Source: Candidatus Marithrix sp. Canyon 246
GTDB lineage: Bacteria > Pseudomonadota > Gammaproteobacteria > Beggiatoales > Beggiatoaceae
Assembly: GCF_001723685.1 (NCBI RefSeq)
Contig: NZ_MCBX01000001.1
Coordinates: 196,047 to 260,046 of the forward strand
Reading direction: 5' to 3'
DNA length: 64,000 nucleotides
Shown here: positions 17,049 through 25,530 of the stretch, piece after piece
How positions within the stretch are numbered: the first letter of the stretch is position 1
Layout: each line of letters begins with the position of its first letter
Notes under the pieces: generated by a model
Seen by the model: only the letters and a program-made list of their open reading frames with translations
What the model was told of the DNA's origin: nothing
Databases searched by the model: none
Program-made: the position numbers and the translations under genes

Positions 17049-17303
17049 ATGGCATATTATACTGACAATGAGATAAATGATAATTCTAGAATTGATGATT
17101 TAATAGTAGGAGCTGGTTCTGTTATTATGCCCGGTGTTATTGTGGATGAAGGAACATCTATAGGGGCAATGTCTTTAGTTAGAAAAAAAACAGAACCTTG
17201 GAGTATTTATATAGGCAATCCAGCTAAAAAAATTAAAAAGTCATATTTGAATAAAAAATTAGTAATGGGAACTTTTAACAACATCCTGCACCCATGCCCT
17301 TGA
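17049..17303 (+). pseudogene. C-terminal fragment of a hexapeptide-repeat acyltransferase
   Basis: The readable part is VGAGSVIMPGVIVDEGTSIG, AMSLVRKKTEPWSIYIGNPA and KKIKK. This is the end of a left-handed beta-helix sugar O-/N-acetyltransferase. The catalytic part is missing, and the frame then runs into the WecE-like remnant, giving a spurious tail. Confidence 0.6.
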
Positions 17304-17385
17304 AATGGCTGCAATATTGATTGATATACAGCCAAATGATGAAGTAATCATGCCTAGCTACACTTTTGTAAGATATTTTTATTAA
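17278..17385 (+). pseudogene. Fragment of a DegT/WecE-type sugar aminotransferase
   Basis: In one frame this reads TTSCTHALEMAAILIDIQPN, DEVIMPSYTFV and stop. That is the PLP-pocket segment of dTDP-4-amino-4,6-dideoxygalactose transaminases (WecE family). Only about 35 codons remain. With the two fragments upstream it marks a former sugar-biosynthesis cluster. Confidence 0.6.
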
Positions 17386-17434
17386 AATGATTAAACCCAA
17401 TGAAAAACATAATAATATTTCTCAAGGTCAATAT

Positions 17435-18268
17435 ATGCAAACATTAGTTTCAGTAATCACACCAGCCTATCATGCCCAAGCTTTTATTACTCGTGCGGTT
17501 CGCTCCATATTGTCACAAACGGAGACTAATTGGGAATTATTAATAATTAGTGATGATGGTTTTGATTATCAGAATTTTCTTAAACAGCGAGGGATAGATG
17601 ATAAGCGCATTCGTTATTTTTATTCCCGTAGCATTGGCAGCGGTCCTAACGCGGCACGTAATGTCGCATTGGCGGAACTTAGATCTACCTTTATTGCGCC
17701 TTTAGATGCTGATGATTTATATTATCCATCGCGCTTAGAACGTTTATTGCCACTAGCAGAAAAATCAGGTTTAGCATTAGATAATGTACGAGTCATCAAT
17801 GAAGCAGCCGGCGAATTAATTGGCTTAGCCTTTGATGAAAAGCCTATAATTAATTTTACTTATGAGGATTTTGTGAAATCTCAAGTGCCTTTAGTGTTTT
17901 TATTCCATACGCGGCTAATAGAGCAAGGCTGGGATGAGGATATTCTTTTGGGAGCAGATACGCTGTTTAATTTGCGGGCTTTAGAAAAAGCCCAATCTGC
18001 TTTATTTGTGTCTGAACCTCTTCATGAATACCGAGTACATAATCAATCCATTTGTCATTCAGCAGATGCTGGAACACGCGCCGATTCTGCCTATCAGCTA
18101 TCCCTAAATAAGCTGGCAGAAAATGGTTTAGGTTTTACGAGTGCAGAATACCAATTGAAAGTTCAATCTATGTTAGAACAAAAACGTATTCTTAATCGTC
18201 GATATATGCAGGCTAAAGCAGCCAATTTGGTGGGTAGTTTTCAAGAATTTGTAGCTAAACTACTTTAA
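17435..18268 (+). CDS. Family 2 glycosyltransferase
   Basis: The 278-residue product starts MQTLVSVITPAYHAQAFI and has a GT-A fold. The markers are ITPAYHAQ, WELLIISDDG, GPNAARNVALAE and the metal-binding DADD in LDADDLYYPSRL. The acceptor and sugar are unknown. The ATG at 17435 has an AAGG site 6 bases upstream, whereas the start at 17387 lacks one and sits beside the WecE remnant. It has no transmembrane segment and is probably cytoplasmic or peripheral. It is the only intact survivor of the polysaccharide-type gene cluster to its left. Confidence 0.85.
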   Translation: MQTLVSVITPAYHAQAFITRAVRSILSQTETNWELLIISDDGFDYQNFLKQRGIDDKRIRYFYSRSIGSGPNAARNVALAELRSTFIAPLDADDLYYPSRLERLLPLAEKSGLALDNVRVINEAAGELIGLAFDEKPIINFTYEDFVKSQVPLVFLFHTRLIEQGWDEDILLGADTLFNLRALEKAQSALFVSEPLHEYRVHNQSICHSADAGTRADSAYQLSLNKLAENGLGFTSAEYQLKVQSMLEQKRILNRRYMQAKAANLVGSFQEFVAKLL

Positions 18269-18303
18269 GTAATAAGTAGTAGTGATAACTAAAGTATTTT
18301 AAT

Positions 18304-18353
18304 TTTAGTCTTAGGAAATTCAGAATAATCACTATCTAAAGTAGAAGCTAGTA
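18304..18353 (-). repeat. 50-bp copy of the nirB inter-domain linker
   Basis: This matches 19891-19940 inside nirB with 5 mismatches in 50. On the minus strand it encodes VLASTLDSDYSEFPKTK, compared with ILASTLGSDYSESPKTK in NirB, and soon runs into a stop. It sits between the glycosyltransferase and nirD, with no gene of its own. Confidence 0.7.
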
Positions 18354-18435
18354 CAGGCATAGATGTAGATGCTACAGATGCCAAGAACTGGTTGGCTATT
18401 GATTGTAAGGGGACTGTGATTCAGTGAATTATCTC

Positions 18436-18450
18436 AGACCTGACAGGTCT
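18436..18450. repeat. Short AGACCTGACAGGTCT palindrome
   Basis: This is identical to the copies at 11029 and 18589. Together with 18589-18603 it brackets the larger palindromic element at 18456-18552. Both copies are preceded by similar TGATTyAGTGAATTmTCTC sequence, so the whole block may have formed by duplication. Confidence 0.85.
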
Positions 18451-18455
18451 AAAAT

Positions 18456-18552
18456 GTAGGGTGGGTAGAGCGGATGCGAAACCCACCAAAGTAGCTAAAA
18501 TGGTGGGTTTCGCTTCGCTGACTTCGTATCGCTGCCGCTCTACCCACCCTAC
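18456..18552. repeat. Palindromic MITE-like element (GTAGGGTGGGTAGAGCG family)
   Basis: It starts GTAGGGTGGGTAGAGCGG and ends with the inverse CCGCTCTACCCACCCTAC, with inner inverted repeats GAAACCCACC and GGTGGGTTTC. A second copy is at 37701-37779 and a partial one at 57589-57612. It has no coding capacity. Confidence 0.9.
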
Positions 18553-18588
18553 AAAAACTACAAAAACTGTGATTTAGTGAATTCTCTC

Positions 18589-18603
18589 AGACCTGACAGG
18601 TCT
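18589..18603. repeat. AGACCTGACAGGTCT palindrome overlapping the nirD stop
   Basis: The last bases of the repeat overlap the nirD stop codon (TAG on the minus strand at 18602-18604). It could form a short hairpin right at the end of the nirBD message. Confidence 0.88.
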
Positions 18604-18901
18604 AAATTTCCAAAACCAATTGCCCATCCGCATCAACATCAATCTTAAAATGCCCAGCACAGCCTTCATCTGGTGCTATTGCTTCTCCATCAGCTAAATT
18701 TATACGCCAATTATGTAGTGGGCAGGTTACTGTATGACCATGTACGATACCTTGTGATAAGGGTCCATTTTTGTGGGGGCATTTGTCTGCTAATGCGAAT
18801 ACTTTGTCATCTGCTGTTCTAAATATCGCAATATCGCCTTGTTTAGTTTTAACAACTCTTGCACCTAAGCGCGGTATGTCTTTTATATTTCCTATATTCA
18901 T
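18602..18901 (-). CDS. nirD: Nitrite reductase small subunit (Rieske-type)
   Basis: The 99-residue protein has the two Rieske-like motifs CPHKNGPLSQG and CPLHNW, with Cys-x-His and Cys-x2-His ligands for a [2Fe-2S] cluster. Some NirD proteins lack these ligands; this one keeps them, as in ferredoxin-type NirD subunits. It overlaps the nirB stop by 4 bases, so the two are translationally coupled. Its stop codon lies within a palindromic repeat. Together with NirB it forms the cytoplasmic NADH-dependent nitrite reductase producing ammonium. Confidence 0.93.
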   Translation of the reverse strand: MNIGNIKDIPRLGARVVKTKQGDIAIFRTADDKVFALADKCPHKNGPLSQGIVHGHTVTCPLHNWRINLADGEAIAPDEGCAGHFKIDVDADGQLVLEI

Positions 18902-21336
18902 GATAGTTCCTTTAAAAATGTAAATTCATGTTGATCTACGCCTTCTGTAGCGCGTTGTTGCCAAGGGTCGATTTGTGCATGTGTTTGTGCTTCTAAAAAG
19001 CGTTGTGCCAGTATTTTACGATTTTCTTCATCTTCAACTATATGTTTTTGAACATGATTTAATCCTACTCGTTCTATCCAAGGCGCGGTACGTTCTAAAT
19101 AATGCCCTTCTTCACGATACAATTGTAAGAAAGCGGAACAATATTCTAATACTTCTTGTTCTGTTTCTACTTTGCATAGTAAATCAGTAACACGTACTTT
19201 AATTCCACCATTACCGCCAACATGTAATTCCCATCCTGAATCTACTGCTACTACTCCAAAATCTTTGATTGTAGCTTCTGCACAATTACGCGGACAGCCT
19301 GATACTGCCAGTTTAAACTTGTGAGGTGTCCATGATCCCCATGTCAATTTCTCTAGTTTAATTCCCATTCCAGTAGAATCTTGAGTTCCAAAGCGGCACC
19401 AAGTGCTACCTACACATGTTTTTACGGTACGCATTGCTTTGCCATAAGCATGTCCTGATACTAATCCAGCTTTATTAAGTTCAGTCCAAATTGCCGGTAA
19501 GTCTTGTTTTTTTACTCCTAATAAATCCAGTCTTTGTCCACCAGTAAATTTGACTTCTGGTACATTAAATTTGTCTGCTGCATCAGCAATTGCACGTAAT
19601 TCTTTAGGTGTGGTAACTCCGCCCCAAATTCGCGGAATCACTGAATATGTACCATCTTTTTGAATATTTGCATGGGCGCGTTCATTAATAAAACGGGATT
19701 GATAATTGTCTTTAAATTCTCCCGGAAATGCACAAAGTAAATAATAATTTAGTGCTGGGCGACAAACATGACAGCCATCTGGGTTTTTCCAATTGGTAAA
19801 CTCCATTACTGCTTCAATGCTGGTTAAATGTTGTTCTCTGATAACGCGCTGTATATCATCATGGGAATGTTCAGTACAGCTACATAGAGGTTTAGTCTTG
19901 GGAGATTCTGAATAATCACTACCTAAAGTAGAGGCTAGTATTTGTTCGACTAATGCGGTACAAGAGCCACAAGAGCTTGAAGCCTTGGTATGAGAACGAA
20001 TATCGTCTAAAGTAAATAGTTTTTTCTCAACAATAGCATTAACAATAGTACCCTTACAAATACCATTGCAACCACAAATTTCAGTGTCATCACTCATCAA
20101 AGCAACGGCTTGATTTGCACCATGCCCACTATCACCTAAATGTGCTTGCCCAAATAATAAACGATTTCGTTGCCCGCTAATATCAATATTATCGCGCATC
20201 ATTTGAAAATACCATGCACCATCTATAGTTTCACCATATAAGACAGCACCTTTGATACGGTTATTTTCAATGACTAATTTCTTATACATCCCTTGACTTG
20301 GATCTTGAAAAATTAGTTCTTCAGTATTTTCATTACCATTAAAATTACCAGCAGAAAATAAGTCGATACCAGTAACTTTCAACTTAGTTGAAGTCACAGA
20401 ACCCTGATAACGAGAATAACCTAATTGTGCAATGTGATTAGCACAAACCTTAGCCTGTTCAAACAATGGAGCTACTAAACCATAAACTTTGCTACGATGT
20501 TGTACACATTCACCAACGGCATAAATACGAGGATCATAAGTTTGTAATGTATCATTTACTACAATACCTCGTTCACAATATAAGCCGATTTGTTTGGCTA
20601 AGCTGATATTTGGGCGAATACCAACTGCCATTACAATTAAATCAGCGGCTATTTCACTGCCATCTTTAAAGCGTATCCCAGTAACTTTAGATTCCCCTAA
20701 AATTTCACTGGTTTGAGCTTCCATTAAAAATGTTAAACCGCGTTGCTCCAAAGAACTTTTTAATAAAGTGGCAGCGGCTTGATCTAATTGTTGTTCCATT
20801 AAACTATCTAATAAATGTACAACCGTAACTTGCATACCTTGCTTATGCAAACCATTAGCGGCTTCCAAACCTAACAAACCACCACCAATAACTACAGCAT
20901 GTTTTCCTTGCTGAGCCGCTTCAAGCATAACATCTACATCTTGAATATCTCGAAAAGCGACAACACCGGGTAAAGTATGCCCCGGCACTGGAATTATGAA
21001 AGGATTAGAACCAGTGGCAAATAACAAGCGATCATAATTAATGCTAACACCTTGATCACTAACAACTTGCCGTTTACGTCGATCTATAGAAACAACGATC
21101 TGACCCTTGTGTAAAGTGATATTATTATCTTGATACCATTGTTCCTCATTAAGCATAATATCATCAATGGTTTTCTCACCAGCTAAGACTGGAGATAATA
21201 AAATTCGATTATAATTACCATAATTTTCAGCACCAAAAACGGTAATATCATACTTATCTGGTTCGATTTTTAATAATTCTTCTACGGTACGAATACCAGC
21301 CATGCCATTGCCAATACAGACTAATTTTTCTTTCAT
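18898..21336 (-). CDS. nirB: NAD(P)H-dependent nitrite reductase large subunit
   Basis: The 812-residue protein begins MKEKLVCIGNGMAGIRTVEE (FAD-binding motif). It continues with an NAD(H)-binding GGGLLGLEAANGL. Two BFD-like [2Fe-2S] segments follow, with CGCNGICKG...CGSC and CSC...CHVC. Then comes the sulfite/nitrite reductase domain with TCVGSTWCRFG and SGCPRNC, the four Cys that hold the siroheme-[4Fe-4S] centre. It reduces nitrite to ammonium with NADH. The ATG at 21334-21336 has AGGA 9 bases upstream; the ATG at 21345 sits directly on that motif. It lies downstream of ntrX on the same strand. Confidence 0.94.
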   Translation of the reverse strand: MKEKLVCIGNGMAGIRTVEELLKIEPDKYDITVFGAENYGNYNRILLSPVLAGEKTIDDIMLNEEQWYQDNNITLHKGQIVVSIDRRKRQVVSDQGVSINYDRLLFATGSNPFIIPVPGHTLPGVVAFRDIQDVDVMLEAAQQGKHAVVIGGGLLGLEAANGLHKQGMQVTVVHLLDSLMEQQLDQAAATLLKSSLEQRGLTFLMEAQTSEILGESKVTGIRFKDGSEIAADLIVMAVGIRPNISLAKQIGLYCERGIVVNDTLQTYDPRIYAVGECVQHRSKVYGLVAPLFEQAKVCANHIAQLGYSRYQGSVTSTKLKVTGIDLFSAGNFNGNENTEELIFQDPSQGMYKKLVIENNRIKGAVLYGETIDGAWYFQMMRDNIDISGQRNRLLFGQAHLGDSGHGANQAVALMSDDTEICGCNGICKGTIVNAIVEKKLFTLDDIRSHTKASSSCGSCTALVEQILASTLGSDYSESPKTKPLCSCTEHSHDDIQRVIREQHLTSIEAVMEFTNWKNPDGCHVCRPALNYYLLCAFPGEFKDNYQSRFINERAHANIQKDGTYSVIPRIWGGVTTPKELRAIADAADKFNVPEVKFTGGQRLDLLGVKKQDLPAIWTELNKAGLVSGHAYGKAMRTVKTCVGSTWCRFGTQDSTGMGIKLEKLTWGSWTPHKFKLAVSGCPRNCAEATIKDFGVVAVDSGWELHVGGNGGIKVRVTDLLCKVETEQEVLEYCSAFLQLYREEGHYLERTAPWIERVGLNHVQKHIVEDEENRKILAQRFLEAQTHAQIDPWQQRATEGVDQHEFTFLKELS

Positions 21337-21384
21337 TACTTTCATTCCTAAAATAGTTTCTTTAATTATAGGCAAATACTACAC

Positions 21385-21413
21385 CATTGATAAAATATAT
21401 ATATTTATCAATG
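21385..21413. promoter_or_regulatory. 29-bp palindrome between ntrX and nirB
   Basis: CATTGATAAA and TTTATCAATG are perfect 10-bp arms around nine A/T bases, 49-77 bases upstream of the nirB start. Position and symmetry suggest an operator for nirBD. The half sites contain TTGAT/ATCAA as in FNR sites, but the spacing is far larger than the FNR consensus, so the regulator is unknown. It could also be a terminator for ntrX, although no T-run follows. Confidence 0.45.
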
Positions 21414-21497
21414 TTATATGAATCTGAGTGATAGGTGGAATGTAATGAAAAAGACATATGATGGATTATTTTGTAATTAAGCAGACAATCACTACAC

Positions 21498-22850
21498 TTA
21501 TTTTTTAACAGATTTTTTAGGATCAATATCAAGCGAGCGTAATTTACGATATAAATGAGTACGTTCTAATCCTATCCGTGCTGCTACTTTACTTACATTA
21601 CCCCCTAACTCTTGTAATTGATATTCTAAATAAGCTTTTTCAAATTGTTCCCTAGCCTCACGTAATGGTAATTCATAAATTGATAAATTACCGGTATTAC
21701 TTTGACGATGTTTTAAAATCGGTTCAATTTCATTAACATCAATTATGTCATCATTAGCTAAGATTAATAATCTTTGCACCATATTTTTTAATTCACGTAT
21801 ATTACCCGGCCAAGAATAATTACTAAGTCTATTTTGTGCCGCTACAGTAAAACGACGATAAGGCAGATTGTCTTGATTTAAAAATAAATTTATATAGAAT
21901 TCTAATAATTCTGGTATATCTTCACAATGTGAACGTAAAGGAGGAATCGGAAGAGGCAGAATATTTAAATAATAATATAGTTCTTTATTTAATTCTCCTA
22001 TACTAACAGCTGTCTTTAAATCATGTGATGTAGCGGCAATCACACGAATATTAGCTTTAATCTGTTCTGTACCATTATTGCGTACAAATGATTTTTTTTC
22101 TAAAACCTTTAACAGACGAACTTGAATAGAATGATCTAGTTCTGCAATATCATTTATAAATAAAGTTCCTTCATCTGCCTGCTCAATACGCGCTAAAGTA
22201 CTACTGCCATAATTGCCAAATAATTCAATACTTTGCTTGTCTGCACTTGCTGCTGTCACTCGCATCTGAACAAAAGGTCCAGAACTATTTTGACTATTTT
22301 GATGAATATAATTTGCAAATAAAGTGCGACCGCTACCTGATTCTCCACTCAGTAAGACATGTGTGTTATGTAAATTTATTTTTTCAACTTGCCTACGTAA
22401 AGCCGCCATTATGTCACTATGACCTAATGGTTCTATAACAGATTCAGTATTTTTACGTAATACAATATTTTCTTCTTGCAAAGAAGACATTCCTAATGCT
22501 CTATTGATAGTAATCAATAGTTTAGAAATAGATAAAGGTTTTTCGATAAAATCGTATGCACCTAAACGAGTCGCTTCAACAGCGGTTTCTACCGTACCAT
22601 GCCCTGAAATCATAATAATTGGTATATTTCTCAGACCACCATCATACCACTCTTTTAATAGTGAAATACCATCAATATCTGGCATCCATATATCAAGTAA
22701 AATTAAGTCAGGCGGTGCTTCACGTCGTATTTCTCGCGCACTATTTCCATCCTCCGCAAGGCTTACAGTAAAACCTTCATCTTCTAAAATTTCTTTTATC
22801 AGATTACGAATATCTGGTTCATCATCAACTACTAAAATATGTCCATTCAT
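21498..22850 (-). CDS. ntrX: NtrX-like response regulator with a degenerate sigma-54 activator domain
   Basis: The 450-residue protein has a receiver domain with phospho-acceptor D53 (LLDIWMPD) and K104. The AAA+ domain (about 140-375) has Walker A GESGSGRT with Arg175 in place of Lys, and Walker B GTLFINDI with N233-D234 in place of D-E. The GAFTGA loop that contacts sigma-54 is absent: ELFGNYG runs straight to LARIEQADEG. A Fis-type helix-turn-helix closes the protein (SKVAARIGLERTHLYRKLR). It probably binds DNA without acting as a sigma-54 ATPase. It lies directly downstream of ntrY. Confidence 0.9.
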   Translation of the reverse strand: MNGHILVVDDEPDIRNLIKEILEDEGFTVSLAEDGNSAREIRREAPPDLILLDIWMPDIDGISLLKEWYDGGLRNIPIIMISGHGTVETAVEATRLGAYDFIEKPLSISKLLITINRALGMSSLQEENIVLRKNTESVIEPLGHSDIMAALRRQVEKINLHNTHVLLSGESGSGRTLFANYIHQNSQNSSGPFVQMRVTAASADKQSIELFGNYGSSTLARIEQADEGTLFINDIAELDHSIQVRLLKVLEKKSFVRNNGTEQIKANIRVIAATSHDLKTAVSIGELNKELYYYLNILPLPIPPLRSHCEDIPELLEFYINLFLNQDNLPYRRFTVAAQNRLSNYSWPGNIRELKNMVQRLLILANDDIIDVNEIEPILKHRQSNTGNLSIYELPLREAREQFEKAYLEYQLQELGGNVSKVAARIGLERTHLYRKLRSLDIDPKKSVKK

Positions 22851-22867
22851 CTAATTCAGTTATCACT

Positions 22868-24982
22868 TTAAATGGTTGGTAAACGGATAACAACACAAGC
22901 TCCTGATGTATTTTCTATCCAGACCGTTCCATTATGTTCTTCAATAATTTTTTTAACAATAGCTAACCCTAAGCCAGTTCCTTTCTGTTTTGTTGTTATA
23001 TAAGGTTCAAAAATTTTATCTATTAATTTTTCACTAATGCCCGGACCCTGATCTTGAATACTTATTTCAATACATTTATAACCATTATTTGTTTGATAAT
23101 TGGTTGAAATCGTAATTTCATTATTTATAGCTTTTGCTTCTAATCCGTTCTTAATTAAGTTATGTAATACTTGCCGCAAACGACCTCTATCTGCATCAAT
23201 TTTTGGTAAATTATCATCAAATACTGTTTTAATTTTAATATTGCTATGATGGTATAATTCTAATACTTCTTTAATCAGCTGATTCAGATTTAATGCGGTT
23301 TTATTCATTTTTGGTGTTCTTGCATAATCTGAGAAAGCATTGACCATATCCTTCATTGTATCTACTTGTTGGATAATGGTATTAGTCATACGATCTAAAG
23401 TACCTGCATCTTTAGCTGGTAATTTATGTAAATATTTTTGTCTTAGACGTTCAGCCGATAATTGAATTGGGGTTAATGGATTCTTAATTTCATGGGCTAA
23501 ACGACGTGCAACTTCACTCCATGCTGCTGTTTTCTGAGCTTGCACCATAGTTGTAATATCATCAAAGACTATTACATAACCTTCTGATTTTAACTGTAAC
23601 ATAGTACCAGAACATTTAAGTACTTGACGACCATTACCGCCAAAGAGATTTATTTCTTCACTCCAATCATTATCATTATCAAGTAAATGAGGTTCAATGA
23701 TATTACATAGTTCTTGTAATGATGGATACTCAGATTTTAAATTTGTTATGCTGTTATTTGATAAACCATCTAAGCTTAAACCTAAAATTTTTGCTGCTGC
23801 TGAATTAGCAGTCTGTAATTGTTGTTTAGAATCAATAGAAATTACTCCTGAAGATAAACGTTCTAATACAGTCTCTAAATAAGCACGTTGATTATTCACT
23901 TCATCACGAGCTTGTGAAATCTTAGTAGTCATATCATTAAATGACTGTACCACCACATCAAGATCATAGAATGGATTTGATGGTAATTGTTTTTCATAAT
24001 TACCATTAGCTACTGCTTTTGTTCCTTCTAATAACTGACTTAATGGTTTGACAAAATGACGAGCTACAAAAAATGCCATCCATGCCGCACTAAGAACACT
24101 TAACAATACTACTAAAGATAAAACTAGAGTTAAACTGTCTTTTACAGGGTTTGCTAAATATGCTTTTTCTCTAAATTCATGAATTGCTTCTTCTACACTT
24201 TGAGTTAATTCACTAATACGTGTTGGAATCGGAAATAATGCATGTAATAAACGCTGTTGATGATTATGAAAAAATTTAATAATGACACGAATATGTAATC
24301 CACTATTTTCTATAGGCTTTATACTAATATAACTATCTGATTGCTTTAATTGTAATAATACACTTTCACTAGGGCGATGTGGTAATAATTGTTCTATATA
24401 AACACTATTAGATGCAATAATCCGTCCATTAGGAGCTAATAAAATTAATTCAGCAGCACCACTATTTTTACGTAATTCATTTAATTGTAAACTAATCATC
24501 ATATCATTTTCTAATGCAATCTTTTCAATAATAGTTTGTGTTTTTTTGAAAGATTCACGCATTCGTGCATCTAAATCAGCTCTACTTAAATCTAAAGCGT
24601 GATTCAGAGCTTTATTTATATGAATATCAGATAAATTATCTAAATTATTATGTAAAAACGTTAATGAAAAATAATAGACGATTAGTACTGGAATAGTGGA
24701 TAAAATAGTTAAAGAACTAACTAAACGTAGTGTTAAATGTGCTCCTGCACGCTTTTGATGTACTTGATTAAGCAGGTTATGTAAATTTAACCCAATTAGT
24801 GTTAGCAAAGCTAATAATGCCATTATATTTATCAATAATAATATTGAATATAAATGTTCAAAACGTTCAGAATTATGTAATGCTTCAGTAATTATCCATA
24901 AGGAAGCTAATAAAATAATTAATGAAACAACTAGTAGGCTGATATTCAGCCATTTTTTTAATTTCGAGCTTGTAATGGACAT
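22868..24982 (-). CDS. ntrY: NtrY-like sensor histidine kinase
   Basis: The roughly 704-residue protein has three N-terminal membrane segments (about 11-33, 43-67, 85-109), an extracytoplasmic region, and a fourth segment near 285-305. HAMP and PAS regions follow. The HisKA motif is RRLAHEIKNPLTPIQLSAER, with the phospho-acceptor His. The HATPase domain has NLIKNGLEA, DQGPGI and GTGLGLAIVKKI. It is the cognate kinase for NtrX and may sense redox or nitrogen signals. I prefer ATG 24982 over 24991; both overlap the DUF4390 gene end. Confidence 0.92.
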   Translation of the reverse strand: MSITSSKLKKWLNISLLVVSLIILLASLWIITEALHNSERFEHLYSILLLINIMALLALLTLIGLNLHNLLNQVHQKRAGAHLTLRLVSSLTILSTIPVLIVYYFSLTFLHNNLDNLSDIHINKALNHALDLSRADLDARMRESFKKTQTIIEKIALENDMMISLQLNELRKNSGAAELILLAPNGRIIASNSVYIEQLLPHRPSESVLLQLKQSDSYISIKPIENSGLHIRVIIKFFHNHQQRLLHALFPIPTRISELTQSVEEAIHEFREKAYLANPVKDSLTLVLSLVVLLSVLSAAWMAFFVARHFVKPLSQLLEGTKAVANGNYEKQLPSNPFYDLDVVVQSFNDMTTKISQARDEVNNQRAYLETVLERLSSGVISIDSKQQLQTANSAAAKILGLSLDGLSNNSITNLKSEYPSLQELCNIIEPHLLDNDNDWSEEINLFGGNGRQVLKCSGTMLQLKSEGYVIVFDDITTMVQAQKTAAWSEVARRLAHEIKNPLTPIQLSAERLRQKYLHKLPAKDAGTLDRMTNTIIQQVDTMKDMVNAFSDYARTPKMNKTALNLNQLIKEVLELYHHSNIKIKTVFDDNLPKIDADRGRLRQVLHNLIKNGLEAKAINNEITISTNYQTNNGYKCIEISIQDQGPGISEKLIDKIFEPYITTKQKGTGLGLAIVKKIIEEHNGTVWIENTSGACVVIRLPTI

Positions 24983-25530
24983 AAATACCAATCACTATTC
25001 AAATGCCATGATGAAGATAAATAAGCTATTGGGCGTAAAACAATCGGTAAAGATTCAATATCTAAACTGACTTTTAAATACACCCAATAATTCGCCTTTG
25101 TATTTGTAATATGTTTATCTATTAATGGATAATTTTTTATTTTTCCTAAACGATTAAATACAGCAGATAAGCTTAAAAAAGTTTCTGTTATCCCTGTATT
25201 TAGGTATTTTAATATATATTGCCTACTCAAGGCTAAATATTTTATTTCGTATTTTAATTTTAACTTAGTTATCGTTTTATCCCATAAATAAGCTCTATCA
25301 CGTTGAATAGTAATATTCAAAACTAATACCAATGAAATTCCATTATGTAATGCTTCCTTGGCTGTTTCTGTTAATTTATAATTAATATTTGCATTTAATA
25401 GATAAATATTATTTATTAAATTGCTTTTTGCATAATTGATAGAAAAATCAGCAACAGAACTATTTGAATATATTAATAAATATAAAACGATGATTAGTTT
25501 CCAATTAAAGTGTTTTAGATAGACATGCAT
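24958..25530 (-). CDS. DUF4390 family exported protein
   Basis: The 190-residue product begins MHVYLKHFNWKLIIVLYLLI, a signal-like hydrophobic N-terminus. The DUF4390 pattern follows: NYKLTETAKEALHNGISLVL with ITIQRDRAYLWD, and a C-terminal PIAYLSSSWHLNSDWYLCPL. The family is consistently encoded between rsmB and ntrY in gammaproteobacteria and has no known biochemical function. Its start lies inside the rsmB 3' end and its stop inside ntrY, so it is translationally embedded in the operon. A start 20 codons upstream is possible but would put the hydrophobic segment too far inside. Confidence 0.8.
   Translation of the reverse strand: MHVYLKHFNWKLIIVLYLLIYSNSSVADFSINYAKSNLINNIYLLNANINYKLTETAKEALHNGISLVLVLNITIQRDRAYLWDKTITKLKLKYEIKYLALSRQYILKYLNTGITETFLSLSAVFNRLGKIKNYPLIDKHITNTKANYWVYLKVSLDIESLPIVLRPIAYLSSSWHLNSDWYLCPLQARN

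Noticed and set aside
21385..21413. FNR site for nirB
   Set aside because: TTGAT and ATCAA half sites are present but separated by 15 bases instead of 4, so it is kept only as an unassigned palindrome.
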